Shown: positions 44,530 through 53,585, counted from the first letter of the stretch. The stretch is DNA of 64,000 bases from Actinomycetes bacterium (GCA_023436775.1 JAEZHW010000021.1:21278-85277); one strand, 5' to 3'. A program made the numbers and translations. Notes: generated from the sequence alone by a model not told the origin.

Positions 44530-45644
44530 TGATGAATACCCCACGTTTCCTCGGTGACCTGAACCAGCGCAGCATCGAGGTGATCCGCGACGGCCAGCAC
44601 GCCTCCGGCGGCTACGTTGCCAGCCCCACCTTCTCGCAGTATCCGTTTAGCTGGTTGCGTGACGGCTCGTACATCGCCATGGCGATGGCGGCGACTGGTG
44701 ACCCTGACTCCAGCGCCCGCTTCTATGACTGGGTGGCCCGAGTCGTGCTCGCCCACGAGGCAGACGTTCAGGCCGTGATCGCGGACCTGGCCGCTGGCAA
44801 GCCGGCCGACCCGGCGCACCTGTTGCCGGCTCGCTTCACCTTGGAGGGCGAGCGCGAGCCGCGCACCGGAGAGGACGACTGGCCGAACTTCCAACTCGAT
44901 GGCTACGGCACCTGGCTGTTCGGCCTGCACAGCCACTACGCCGGTGTTCTGCCTGAGGGACGCGACGACCTGCGCGCCGCGGTCGAACTCACCGTCGCCT
45001 ACCTGCGCGCCACCTGGCACCTGCCCTGCTACGACTACTGGGAGGAGTTCGGCGACCGCCAGCACACCTCGACGCTGGCCGCGATTGTGGCGGGTCTGCA
45101 GGCTGCCGCGGTGCTGCTGCACGACGAGTCGGTGCAGGAACTGGCCGACGAGGTCTGGCAGTACGTGCTCGACACCTGTGTCGTCGACGGCTCCTTCGTG
45201 AAGGGTCCGCAGGATGACCGCGTGGACGCCAGCCTGCTGTCGTTGGCGGTGCCCTTCGGTCTCGCCACCACCTCGGACGCGACCTTCGAGCGTACGCTCG
45301 CGCGCATCCGTAGCGAACTCAGCTCGCCGACCGGTGGCATTCGTCGTTACGTGGGCGACACCTATTACGGTGGCAGCCCCTGGATTCTGCACACCGCCTG
45401 GCTAGGCTGGGTGGACCGGATCGCGGGCAACGCCGAGGCGGCCGCGCACGCGAAGGCATGGATCGAGGAGTGCGCCCTGCCCGAGTCGGGCTTCCTGCCG
45501 GAGCAGCGCACCAGCGAACCGCAGGAAGGTGCGGAGGCCTATGTGCAGGAGTGGGAAGAGCGTTGGGGCACCGTCGCGACGCCGCTGCTGTGGTCGCACG
45601 CCAAGTACCTGCTGCTGCAGTTCGGCGCGGTGACCGCATGGTAG
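44529..45644 (+). CDS. GH15 glucosidase (isomaltose glucohydrolase/glucoamylase-like)
   Basis: A 371-residue (alpha/alpha)6-barrel glycosidase of family 15. 'YPFSWLRDGSYIAMAM' is the substrate-binding RD motif. 'CYDYWEEFGDRQHTST' holds the likely general acid Glu172 (or Glu173). 'LPESGFLPEQ' holds the likely base Glu325. It lacks the N-terminal beta domain of bacterial glucoamylases and any signal peptide, so it acts in the cytoplasm. Small bacterial GH15 enzymes of this form release glucose from isomaltose or isomalto-oligosaccharides. It is coupled to the permease (overlapping stop/start) and to the GH66 gene (7-base overlap). Confidence 0.85.
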   Translation: MMNTPRFLGDLNQRSIEVIRDGQHASGGYVASPTFSQYPFSWLRDGSYIAMAMAATGDPDSSARFYDWVARVVLAHEADVQAVIADLAAGKPADPAHLLPARFTLEGEREPRTGEDDWPNFQLDGYGTWLFGLHSHYAGVLPEGRDDLRAAVELTVAYLRATWHLPCYDYWEEFGDRQHTSTLAAIVAGLQAAAVLLHDESVQELADEVWQYVLDTCVVDGSFVKGPQDDRVDASLLSLAVPFGLATTSDATFERTLARIRSELSSPTGGIRRYVGDTYYGGSPWILHTAWLGWVDRIAGNAEAAAHAKAWIEECALPESGFLPEQRTSEPQEGAEAYVQEWEERWGTVATPLLWSHAKYLLLQFGAVTAW

Positions 45645-47284
45645 CCCTGCTGCCGGAGCGCAGTTGGTACGGTCCCGACGACTCGGTCGGCATCGAAATC
45701 CTGGACCTGAACGAGGCGGCCACCCTCGAGGTGCACCACCTCGCCACCCCGGTGACCACGGTCGCGATCGCTGCGGGGACCACTCGCGTGGACCTGGGTC
45801 TGCTCGCCCTCGGCGGCTACGGCCTGACGCTGCGCTCGAGTGGGGGAGCGGTGCTCGCCACTTCCGCGGTGGACGTCCTGGCTGACGCCTTCGACCGGCC
45901 TCGCTACGGTTTCACCGTACAGATGGATGCCGAGACGGACACCGACGCGGTCGCGCGGTGGTTCCGTCGCAACCACCTGAACCTGGGGCAGTTCTACGAC
46001 TGGGCCTACCGGCACTCCACGCTGATGCCGCCGGCTGATGAGTATCTGGATCCGCTGGGACAGCCGCGCTCGCTGGCGGCGGTGAATGCCCTTGCCGGGG
46101 CCCTCGAGGAGGCTGGCACGCACCCGCTCGGCTACAGCGCGGTGTACGCAATCGGCGCCGACGAGGTCGATGCCTGGCAGGACCAGATCCTCTATCGGAA
46201 GGACGGCGAGCCCTACCGCCTCGGCGAGAACTTCCTGGTGTTGGTGAACCCTGGCGATCCGACCTGGCTGCAGCACTACGGTGAGCAGCTCGCACAGGTC
46301 ATCGCGGGCACGAAATTCCATGGCTTCCACCTGGACCAGTACGGCTGGCCGAAGCGCGCGTACCTGCGTGACGGCTCGCAGGTGGACCTGACCGAGGCTT
46401 TCGTCACCATGCTGGCGGCGATCCGCGAGGCGGTGCCGACGTCGCGCTTCATGTTCAATAACGTGAACGACTTCCCGACCTGGGCGACCGCCCCGGGACC
46501 GCAGGACGCCAGCTACATCGAGGTATGGGAGCCCCATACTCGGCTGCAGGACCTCGCTATCCTCGCCGAGCGCACCCGTCGCCTGCGGCCGGAGCACCCG
46601 CCGATCCTGTCAGCGTACCTGAGCTGTTTCAAGGAGGACGCCGCCCTGGCGCTGAACACGGCCCGGTACGACATGGCTGCGATCTACTCCAGCGGGGCAA
46701 CCCACCTGCTGCTCGGGGAGGACGGCCACGCCCTGGTGCATCCGTACTACCCGGACAATGTGCCGCTGGCCGCCGATGCGCAGGACGAGTTCGCACGCTG
46801 GTACGACTTCCTGGTGCGCTACGGTGACCTGCTGCTCGATCCTGGGGTGATGGACGTGACCGAGTACTTTACCGGCGGCATCAACGAGGACATTCTGGTG
46901 GATGTCGAGGGGGTGCGCACGTCTACGAAGGCGGACGCCGGGACGCTATGGACGCGGGTCTACCGGCTCGCCGACGGCGGTACCGTAGTGCACCTGATCA
47001 ACCTCACCGCGCTGACGGACACCGAGTGGGATGCGGTGCAGCCGGCCGCAACGCCGCTGACCGACGTGCGGGTCCGCATCGTGCCGGCGCTCGCCGAGGC
47101 AGGCATCTGGCAGGCCAGCCCGGACGCGGCCGACCCGTCGCTGCAGGCGCTCAGCGCCGAGGCAGTGGCTGGTCAGGAACAGCACGATGCGCTCTCGGCC
47201 GGTCAGGAACACGTCGCAGTCACCGTACCTCGCATCGACTACTGGACCATGCTGTACCTGCCTGCGGTTGGCGGCGCCGCGTAG
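45638..47284 (+). CDS. Cytoplasmic GH66 dextranase-like glycosidase
   Basis: A 548-residue protein of glycoside hydrolase family 66 (dextranases and cycloisomalto-oligosaccharide glucanotransferases). An N-terminal beta domain (residues 1-90) precedes the catalytic barrel. 'FHGFHLDQYG' places the nucleophile at Asp233, and 'YIEVWEPH' places the acid/base at Glu295, about 60 residues later, close to the spacing known for the family. A C-terminal beta domain follows. No signal peptide is present and no carbohydrate-binding insertion is evident, so it should act on imported alpha-1,6-glucan, linear or cyclic. Known secreted GH66 enzymes are larger. The start ATG overlaps the end of the GH15 gene; longer in-frame codons belong to the GH15 antiframe. 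Confidence 0.85.
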   Translation: MVALLPERSWYGPDDSVGIEILDLNEAATLEVHHLATPVTTVAIAAGTTRVDLGLLALGGYGLTLRSSGGAVLATSAVDVLADAFDRPRYGFTVQMDAETDTDAVARWFRRNHLNLGQFYDWAYRHSTLMPPADEYLDPLGQPRSLAAVNALAGALEEAGTHPLGYSAVYAIGADEVDAWQDQILYRKDGEPYRLGENFLVLVNPGDPTWLQHYGEQLAQVIAGTKFHGFHLDQYGWPKRAYLRDGSQVDLTEAFVTMLAAIREAVPTSRFMFNNVNDFPTWATAPGPQDASYIEVWEPHTRLQDLAILAERTRRLRPEHPPILSAYLSCFKEDAALALNTARYDMAAIYSSGATHLLLGEDGHALVHPYYPDNVPLAADAQDEFARWYDFLVRYGDLLLDPGVMDVTEYFTGGINEDILVDVEGVRTSTKADAGTLWTRVYRLADGGTVVHLINLTALTDTEWDAVQPAATPLTDVRVRIVPALAEAGIWQASPDAADPSLQALSAEAVAGQEQHDALSAGQEHVAVTVPRIDYWTMLYLPAVGGAA

Positions 47285-47348
47285 GGTCACATTGCGTGCG
47301 ACGCGCGCCCGGTGGACTGCCCGGAGCGGTCGCCGTGGCGCCGTGCCC

Positions 47349-47381
47349 GCTGGCAGGGCACCATTGCGTGACCCTGCCAGC
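47349..47381 (+). terminator. Hairpin after the alpha-glucan operon
   Basis: GCTGGCAGGG (47349-47358) and CCCTGCCAGC (47372-47381) form a perfect 10-bp stem with a 13-base loop, 64 bases after the GH66 stop. It lacks a T-run. It could be the operon terminator. Confidence 0.55.
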
Positions 47382-47419
47382 AGGTGCTGGCGCCGCCGTC
47401 ACAGGCCATCGGGCGGGCG

Positions 47420-47431
47420 TACCATGGACTG
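47420..47431 (+). promoter_or_regulatory. -10 element placing a leaderless start at 47432
   Basis: TACCAT (47420-47425) plus six bases leads to GTG of the methyltransferase gene. The hexamer is identical to that before the TauE gene. Confidence 0.55.
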
Positions 47432-48259
47432 GTGAGCGGTAACGAGCAACCCCTGGCCGGCAAAGAACAGTATCTGCACGGGCACCACCCGAGCGTGCTG
47501 CGGATCCATGAGGCCCGCACGGTGGACAACTCGGCGTCATACTTGGCGCCGTACCTGAAGCCCGGCATGACGCTGCTCGATGTGGGTGCCGGTCCCGGCA
47601 CGATCACGATCGACTTCGCCCGCAGGCTCGATCCGGGCCATGTGATCGGTATCGACCCCTCGCAGGAGGTCGTCGACCGGGCTGCCGCCCGGGCAGCCAC
47701 AGAAGGCGTCACGAACGTCTCGTTCACCACCGGCAACGTGTACGAACTCGAGTACGAGGACGACAGCTTCGACATCGTGCACGCGCACCAGGTGCTGCAG
47801 TACATGGCCGACCCGGTGAAGGCGCTGCAGGAGATGCGCCGCGTCGTGAAGCCCGGCGGCATCATTGCCGCTCGCGACGTCGACTACGGTGGCGTGCGCT
47901 GGTACCCATGGGTCCCGGGAATCGAGGTGTGGCGCGACCTGTACCAGAAAGTCTCGCGCCTCTACGGCGGCGAGCCGGACGCTGGCCCGCAGTTGAAGGA
48001 CTGGGCACTGCGTGCTGGCTTCGAAACCGTGCGCTGCACCGCGAGCATCTGGTGCTTCTCGGACCGCGAGGACCGCGAGTGGTGGGGCGGTGCGTGGTCA
48101 GAGCGTGCGTTGGCATCGACCTTTGCGACGCAGGCACTGGAGTCGGGTCTCGCCACCCAGGAGGAATTGGAGGAGATCTCGGCCGCCTGGTTGGAGTGGG
48201 TTGACGCCGAAAACGGCGTCTTCGACATGCCACACAACGAGATCTTGGCCTGGAAGTAA
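47432..48259 (+). CDS. Class I SAM-dependent methyltransferase (UbiE-like)
   Basis: A 275-residue methyltransferase with motif I LLDVGAGPG (about residues 52-60), the acidic end of strand 2 (GIDPSQEV), and 'FDIVHAHQVLQYMADPVKALQEMRRVVKPGGI' (motifs II-III). The N-terminal 'HHPSVLRIHEARTVDNSASYLAPYL' is typical of the UbiE/menaquinone-like group, but the substrate is unknown. The leaderless promoter fixes the GTG start. It stands alone, convergent with the glycosyltransferase. Confidence 0.88.
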   Translation: MSGNEQPLAGKEQYLHGHHPSVLRIHEARTVDNSASYLAPYLKPGMTLLDVGAGPGTITIDFARRLDPGHVIGIDPSQEVVDRAAARAATEGVTNVSFTTGNVYELEYEDDSFDIVHAHQVLQYMADPVKALQEMRRVVKPGGIIAARDVDYGGVRWYPWVPGIEVWRDLYQKVSRLYGGEPDAGPQLKDWALRAGFETVRCTASIWCFSDREDREWWGGAWSERALASTFATQALESGLATQEELEEISAAWLEWVDAENGVFDMPHNEILAWK

Positions 48260-48325
48260 CGTAGGTCCGGGCTAGGTCGCAGGGTAGCCGCGACCGCGGC
48301 CGATCGCCGCGCGGCAGCACCGCGG

Positions 48326-49564
48326 CTAGGCGCCGATATTCGCCTCGGCAACCACCGAGCGATACAGCTCCAGCGTGCGCTCCGTCTGTCGGCTCTGCCG
48401 GAAGGCGCCCCCGGCATCCGGAACGCGCACCGCCTTGGTCTTGAGTTCCGCCACGGCCTGACGCAGCGTTGCGGTGAAGTCGTCCAAGCTGGGGCCGGGG
48501 CTGACCCAACCCGGCAGCCCGGCGTCCGCTTCGCCCACGCCCAGTTCAGCCGCGATGCGAGGGTCGCGGAAGATCGTTGGCGTGCCCAGGGCGGCAGCCT
48601 CGAACGGGGTCATGCCCTGCGTCTCAAAGCCGAGGGAAGTCTGCACCAGGGCATCCGCACTGGCCAGTTCCGCGAGGGCGACCGGGTAGGGGAGTCGGCC
48701 GTGCAGGCGCACGCGGTCCTCGAGACCTGCCTTGCTCACTGCCTTCTTGACTTGGCTGAGCTGGATGCCGCCGCCATACAGGTCAAGGTCTGCATCCGCG
48801 CCGGAATCACGCAGCGCCTCGATGAGGTCCAGGACCCGCTTCTCCTGGCTCATCCGACCCAGCCACACCAGTCGCGGCCGCGGTCGCTGTTCAGGCGACT
48901 GCTTCGCTGCCAGGGCGGCATCGATCTGGGCGTCGTCCACACCGTTGGTAATGACGGTGGCCGGGCCAATGCCGTGGCGCTGCAACTCCTCGGCGAAGTA
49001 GTGCGAAGGGGCAGTGAGGGCCTGCGCATCCTGCGACAGGCTCGCAAGATAGCGCCAGCCACCGCGGTCACCCTTGCGCGTCGGGCCACCGAGCAGCCGC
49101 CTGCGAATCAGGTTCAGCGCGGCGAAGAACGGTGGGGCAGCGATCGGTGAGATCGAGCGCACACCCTGGTCCAGGTTGTTGTGGAAGGTGTGCACCACTG
49201 GCACCCCAAGTCGCTGCGCGAGGCGGTAGCCGGCGATGGCGCCCCAGAGGTCGCCCTGCACATGCACCAGGTCGACCGGCGGTCGTTCGGCGAGGGCCGC
49301 ATCGATCACGCGATCGGCGCGCTTGCCGGGCCAGGCGGCCGTGTATTCCTTGTCCCGGGTGAGCGTCCAGGAGGGCAGTTCAATGTCGCCCGGGTGCGCC
49401 TGATGTGGAAAGCGCCTCGCCGAGGACAACACGCTGACGGTGTGGCCCTGGCGTTCCAATTGCTCGCGCTGCAGGCGAATCGAGACCTGCACGCCACCGA
49501 GCGATTCCACGTGCTGATCGGTCGTGATCAGTACGTGCAACGGTCGGTGTGCGGTCTGGCTCAC
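48326..49564 (-). CDS. Glycosyltransferase family 4
   Basis: A 412-residue GT-B glycosyltransferase. The N-terminal Rossmann domain starts 'HVLITTDQHVESLGGVQVSIRL'. The C-terminal domain has 'RPRLVWLGRMSQEKRVLDLIEAL' and the nucleotide-sugar site 'VQTSLGFETQGMTPFEAAALGTPTI' (E-x7-E). It transfers a sugar to a lipid or glycan at the inner membrane face. The GTG at 49564 is chosen because AAGGA lies five bases upstream. The in-frame ATG at 49612 lies inside a -10-like TAGAAT (plus 49611-49616) and would not be transcribed. Confidence 0.88.
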   Translation of the reverse strand: MSQTAHRPLHVLITTDQHVESLGGVQVSIRLQREQLERQGHTVSVLSSARRFPHQAHPGDIELPSWTLTRDKEYTAAWPGKRADRVIDAALAERPPVDLVHVQGDLWGAIAGYRLAQRLGVPVVHTFHNNLDQGVRSISPIAAPPFFAALNLIRRRLLGGPTRKGDRGGWRYLASLSQDAQALTAPSHYFAEELQRHGIGPATVITNGVDDAQIDAALAAKQSPEQRPRPRLVWLGRMSQEKRVLDLIEALRDSGADADLDLYGGGIQLSQVKKAVSKAGLEDRVRLHGRLPYPVALAELASADALVQTSLGFETQGMTPFEAAALGTPTIFRDPRIAAELGVGEADAGLPGWVSPGPSLDDFTATLRQAVAELKTKAVRVPDAGGAFRQSRQTERTLELYRSVVAEANIGA

Positions 49565-49610
49565 GGCATCCTTACTCAGCAGGTCGTGGGGCGCGTCCGG
49601 CGCCCGCTCC

Positions 49611-49616
49611 ATTCTA
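49611..49616 (-). promoter_or_regulatory. -10 element of the glycosyltransferase gene
   Basis: TAGAAT on the minus strand overlaps the apparent upstream ATG, leaving a leader of about 40 bases before the GTG at 49564. Confidence 0.45.
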
Positions 49617-49673
49617 GGCGGTAGCCCACTGTCGGCATTGGACGATCAGGGCCGCGCCATGCAGGATGGAACT

Positions 49674-50105
49674 ATGTCCGTACGCTCCTGGGTTGTGAAG
49701 ACCATCGCTCTGCTGCTGTTCAACATCGTCGCGGTGCTCGTCATTGTGCTGCTGCCCGGAGCAGCGGGGGTGTCGATCGGCACCGTGCTCTGGGGTGCTA
49801 TCGTGCTCACGGTATTGAGCCTGTTCATCAAGCCGCTGCTGCATCGCTGGCTCTCGGACAATGCCGGCCAGGTGAGCCTCTCGCGCAAGCTCAGCAGCAA
49901 GGCGCTGTCGTATGTGATCTTGTACCTGGTCGCGCTGATCATCTGGTTCCTGCTGGTCATCTTGTCGGGCGTGCAGATCACCAACTTCCTCACCACCTTG
50001 ATCGTGCCGCCGCTGGTGCTCTTGGCTGCCTGGTTCATCTATGACCTCGTTGATGACCGACTGGAGGCTTGGGTCGCTGGTTGGCTTGGCGGGCCGCGGC
50101 GCTAG
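49674..50105 (+). CDS. Small membrane protein (143 aa)
   Basis: Four hydrophobic helices with short loops ('LLLFNIVAVLVIVLLPGAAGVSIGTVLWGAIVLTVLSLFIKPLLHRWL', then 'YVILYLVALIIWFLLVIL' and 'LIVPPLVLLAAWFIYDLVDDRLEAW'). It resembles small phage-holin-like or YccF-type membrane proteins of actinobacteria, but no family is certain. AGGATGG lies just before the ATG. The next gene follows after 2 bases. Confidence 0.6.
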   Translation: MSVRSWVVKTIALLLFNIVAVLVIVLLPGAAGVSIGTVLWGAIVLTVLSLFIKPLLHRWLSDNAGQVSLSRKLSSKALSYVILYLVALIIWFLLVILSGVQITNFLTTLIVPPLVLLAAWFIYDLVDDRLEAWVAGWLGGPRR

Positions 50106-50107
50106 CG

Positions 50108-50563
50108 ATGCGACAGCACGAGGGTGGCAGCAGCCGACTGAGCCTGCGCAACTGGCTTGGTCGCTTGCGCTACTTCTCGATCGCGTTGCCGGGCGCGCGC
50201 GATGACCAGGGTGAGCGGTTGGAACTCATCTTCGAGGTGGCTGGCCGAGAAGGGGTCGAGGACCTGCTGCGGCGGCTGAACACCACCGCCCCGCGGGCGG
50301 CTCGCCTCGCCTCGGATGATGACGAGCTCAGTATCGGCGTGGATGGGCTCGGCACGGCGGAGATCGCCGGGGTGCTGCTCGAGGTGCAGGTGCTGCACGA
50401 TGATGCCGTGTTGCTGCGTATCGCCCCGGTCGAAGACGGGTGGCGACTTTCTGAGGTCGAGATTGCCCAAGCGGAACGGGTCGAGGCGGTGCTTGATGCG
50501 GCCGGCCTGCAGCGGCTGCCGCGGGTGCAGCATCAGCCTGGCTGGGTTACGCCCTATGCCTGA
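50108..50563 (+). CDS. Hypothetical protein (151 aa)
   Basis: A soluble 151-residue acidic protein, Leu/Glu/Arg-rich, with a pattern of strands and a helix ('EGVEDLLRRLNTTAPRAARL', 'VLLEVQVLHDDAVLLRIAP', 'EVEIAQAERVEAVLDAAGL'). No family recognised. Its ATG is two bases after the stop of the membrane protein gene, so translation is probably coupled. Its stop abuts the stop of the convergent gene without a gap. Confidence 0.55.
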   Translation: MRQHEGGSSRLSLRNWLGRLRYFSIALPGARDDQGERLELIFEVAGREGVEDLLRRLNTTAPRAARLASDDDELSIGVDGLGTAEIAGVLLEVQVLHDDAVLLRIAPVEDGWRLSEVEIAQAERVEAVLDAAGLQRLPRVQHQPGWVTPYA

Positions 50564-50869
50564 TTAGACGGGTTCGTCCTCGAGCCAGTCGTCGTCATCG
50601 TCCTCGCCCGCAAAGGGTTCGTCCGAGGCGATGAGTTCGCCGTCCGGCGCGGTCAGGCGGAAGTATCCGCCGCCGACCGGTTCGATCCCGTAGCCGCCGT
50701 CCAGGCGCAGGTGTGGCTGGCCCTCCAGCCAGGTCAGCGTCCAGCGCGGCGTTGCCGCGGTGCTCGAGCCCGGCAGGTACGCCTCAGCTTGCTGGATCAG
50801 GTCCAGGACGGCGTCGGGAAGCCGGGCGGGCGGTTCCGCTCCGGCATCCCAACGCGTCCCGAGTTGCAT
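50564..50869 (-). CDS. Small acidic protein downstream of valS (101 aa)
   Basis: A 101-residue protein with 'RWTLTWLEGQPHLRLDGGYGIEPVGGGYFRLTAPDG' (beta-rich) and a very acidic end (GEDDDDDWLEDEPV). No family recognised. Its ATG overlaps the valS stop by one base (TAATG), so it is translationally coupled to valS. Confidence 0.6.
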   Translation of the reverse strand: MQLGTRWDAGAEPPARLPDAVLDLIQQAEAYLPGSSTAATPRWTLTWLEGQPHLRLDGGYGIEPVGGGYFRLTAPDGELIASDEPFAGEDDDDDWLEDEPV

Positions 50870-53487
50870 TAGTTCGCTGCTTCCTCGACGAAGGTGACGT
50901 TCGACACCGTCAGGGCAGCGTCATCCGACGCGACCGCCCACTCGATGGTGGCGATGCGGCCCACTGCCTTCAGGTCGCCCTCGGCGCTCTGCAGCGCTTC
51001 GATCAGGGCCGCCGGGGCGCTGATGGTGAGCGATTCCACCGGGGTGCGCTGCGAGAGCTTCGCCTCGGTCTTGGCGCCGCGGATGCCGGTGAGGGCGAGG
51101 CCCACCTCGGCGAGCAGTTCCGGGCGCACTTCGGCGCCGAGGGCTGGCAGGTCGTTCGCGGTCGGCCAGGGGGCGGAGTGCACCGAGCCAGACTGCCACC
51201 ACGACCACGACTCTTCGGCGGCAAACACCAGGTACGGAGCCAGCAGGCGCTGCAGGGCGCTGAGCGCGATACGCAGGGCTGCGACCGCACTGGCCTGCTC
51301 CTGGCCGCCGCCAGTGTAGGCACGCTCCTTGACCAGTTCGAGGTAGTCGTCGCAGAAGGTCCAGAAGAAGGTCTCCACCACTTCCAGGGCACGGGCGTGG
51401 TCGTAGCCAGCCAACGCCTTGGTCGCCTCATCGATCACTCCGGCCAGACCCGCGAGCATGGCCAGATCGAGCGGTTCGGTCACGGTGGCATCCGCAGTGC
51501 CTGCCTCGAAGCCGAGAATGAACTTTGCCGCGTTGAGCAGCTTGATCGCGAGGCGTCGACCGATCTTGATCTGGGTCGGGTTCTGCGGGTCGAAGGCCGC
51601 GTCGGTACCGAGTCGGCTCGACGCCGCCCAGTACCGCACAGCGTCCGAGCCGTGCTGTTCGAGGATGCCGGCCGGGGTGACGACGTTGCCCTTCGACTTC
51701 GACATCTTCTTGCGGTCCGGGTCGACGATGAAGCCCGAGATGGTCGTGTGCTGCCAGGGCAGACGCTGGTCTTCCAGTTCGCTGCGCAGCACGGTCGAGA
51801 ACAGCCAGGTGCGGATGATGTCCTGGCCCTGCGGACGCAGCGAGAAGGGCGCAACCAGGTTCCACAACTCGGGGTCGCGCTCCCAGCCACCAGCGAGTTG
51901 CGGGGTGAGGGACGAGGTCGCCCAGGTGTCCATCACGTCCACTTCGCCGATGAAGCCACCGGCCACGCCGCGCTGCGACTCCTCGTAGCCCGGAGCAGGA
52001 TCCGAAGACGGATCCACCGGCAGGCTCGCCTCGTCCGGCACGATCGGCTGGTCGAACACGGGCTCACCATGCTCGTCCAGCGGGTACCATACCGGGATCG
52101 GCACACCGAAGAAGCGCTGCCGAGAAATCAACCAGTCACCGGCGAGGCCGCCAACCCAGTTCTCGTAGCGCACGCGCATGAAGTCAGGGTGCCAGTTGAG
52201 TTCCTTGCCCAGTTCGACCAGGCGCTCACGCAGCGCCTCCGAGCGGCCACCATTCGAGATGTACCACTGACGGGTCGAGACAATCTCCAGCGGCTTGTCG
52301 CCCTTTTCAAAGAACTTGACCGGGTGCGTGATCGGGCGCGGTTCGCCGATCAGTTCACCGGACTCGCGGAGTAACTCGACCATGCGGGCCTTGGCGCTGA
52401 ACACGGTCTTGCCAGCAAGCTCGGCGTAGGTGTCTGCAGCGCCCGCCTCGACGACAGCGGCCGGGGCGTCGGCGAGGATGCGGCCGTCGCGGCCGATGAT
52501 GGTGCGGTTGGGTAGATCGAGTTCACGCCACCAGATCACGTCAGTGAGGTCACCGAAGGTACAGATCATGGCGATACCGGTGCCCTTGTCGGCCTGGGCA
52601 AGGTGGTGCGCCAGGATCGGCACTTCGACACCAAAGACCGGGGTGCGCACCGTGGTGCCAAACAGCGGCTGGTAGCGCTCGTCGTCCGGGTGAGCCACCA
52701 GCGCCACACAGGCCGCCAGCAATTCCGGACGGGTGGTGTCGATCAGGATGTCGCCCTCGCCGTCGGTGCGGTGGAAGGCAAGCGTGTGGTACGCGCCGGG
52801 CTGTTCTTTGTCCTCGAGTTCGGCCTGGGCGACCGCGGTGCGGAAGGTGACATCCCACAGCGTCGGGGCATCTGCCTGGTAGGCCTCGCCGCGGGCGAGG
52901 TTTCGCAGGAAGGCGCGCTGCGAGGCCGCCTGCGCCTCGGCACCGATGGTGCGGTAGGTCTGGGTCCAGTCCACGCTCAGACCCAGGTCGCGCCAGAGCG
53001 CCTCGAACTTCTGCTCGTCCTCGACGGTCAGGCGCTCGCAGAGTTCAATGAAGTTGCGGCGCGAGATCGGCACCTGATCGGCGGCCTTGCCGGAGGAGTT
53101 CTCGCCGCCCTCGAAGGGCGGGACAAAGTTCGGGTCGTACGGCAGGGTCGGGTCGCAGCGGACGCCGTAGTAGTTCTGCACCCGGCGCTCGGTCGGCAGG
53201 CCATTGTCGTCCCAGCCCATCGGGTAGAAGACGTGCTTGCCGGTCATGCGCTGGAAGCGCGCGACGATGTCGGTGTGGGTGTAGCTAAAGACGTGTCCAA
53301 TGTGCAGTGACCCCGAGGCGGTGGGGGGCGGGGTGTCAATCGAGTAGATGCAGTCGCGGCCAGCTTCCAACGCGCCGGCGCGGTCGAAGCGGTATGTGCC
53401 GAGTTCTTCCCACTTCGGCCCCCATTTCGCTTCGAGACCTTCGAGGGCGGGCTTGTCGGGAACCTGGGCGGTGGGCTGCTCGGTCAT
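50869..53487 (-). CDS. valS: Valyl-tRNA synthetase
   Basis: An 872-residue class I aminoacyl-tRNA synthetase (EC 6.1.1.9). The HIGH motif is at residues 62-65 (GSLHIGHV), and the KMSKS motif lies near residue 595 (DRKKMSKSKGNVV). The editing domain lies between (e.g. 'DILIDTTRPELLAACVALVAHPDD'), and the anticodon-binding domain and Ala/Glu-rich C-terminus follow. The arrangement with 'FPMGWDDNGLPTERRVQNYYG'-type sequence is the actinobacterial/archaeal-like ValS form. AGAGAG precedes the ATG; a minus-strand TAGACT (plus 53542-53547) is a likely -10. No T-box leader is seen. Confidence 0.97.
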   Translation of the reverse strand: MTEQPTAQVPDKPALEGLEAKWGPKWEELGTYRFDRAGALEAGRDCIYSIDTPPPTASGSLHIGHVFSYTHTDIVARFQRMTGKHVFYPMGWDDNGLPTERRVQNYYGVRCDPTLPYDPNFVPPFEGGENSSGKAADQVPISRRNFIELCERLTVEDEQKFEALWRDLGLSVDWTQTYRTIGAEAQAASQRAFLRNLARGEAYQADAPTLWDVTFRTAVAQAELEDKEQPGAYHTLAFHRTDGEGDILIDTTRPELLAACVALVAHPDDERYQPLFGTTVRTPVFGVEVPILAHHLAQADKGTGIAMICTFGDLTDVIWWRELDLPNRTIIGRDGRILADAPAAVVEAGAADTYAELAGKTVFSAKARMVELLRESGELIGEPRPITHPVKFFEKGDKPLEIVSTRQWYISNGGRSEALRERLVELGKELNWHPDFMRVRYENWVGGLAGDWLISRQRFFGVPIPVWYPLDEHGEPVFDQPIVPDEASLPVDPSSDPAPGYEESQRGVAGGFIGEVDVMDTWATSSLTPQLAGGWERDPELWNLVAPFSLRPQGQDIIRTWLFSTVLRSELEDQRLPWQHTTISGFIVDPDRKKMSKSKGNVVTPAGILEQHGSDAVRYWAASSRLGTDAAFDPQNPTQIKIGRRLAIKLLNAAKFILGFEAGTADATVTEPLDLAMLAGLAGVIDEATKALAGYDHARALEVVETFFWTFCDDYLELVKERAYTGGGQEQASAVAALRIALSALQRLLAPYLVFAAEESWSWWQSGSVHSAPWPTANDLPALGAEVRPELLAEVGLALTGIRGAKTEAKLSQRTPVESLTISAPAALIEALQSAEGDLKAVGRIATIEWAVASDDAALTVSNVTFVEEAAN

Positions 53488-53585
53488 TGCAATCTCTCTG
53501 TTGGCGGCACCGTGTCGAATGTGCCTGATATGGACTGCATGAGTCTACCGGGCTGCCCCCAAAAGCGCTGGGACTGGCGCTCGCG

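Noticed and set aside
50713..52374. 553-codon frame antisense to valS
   Set aside because: Shadow; valS motifs are intact on the other strand.
53488..53585. T-box riboswitch upstream of valS
   Set aside because: The leader is under 100 bases and contains no T-box core or specifier stem that I can see; a plain -10 lies at 53542-53547.
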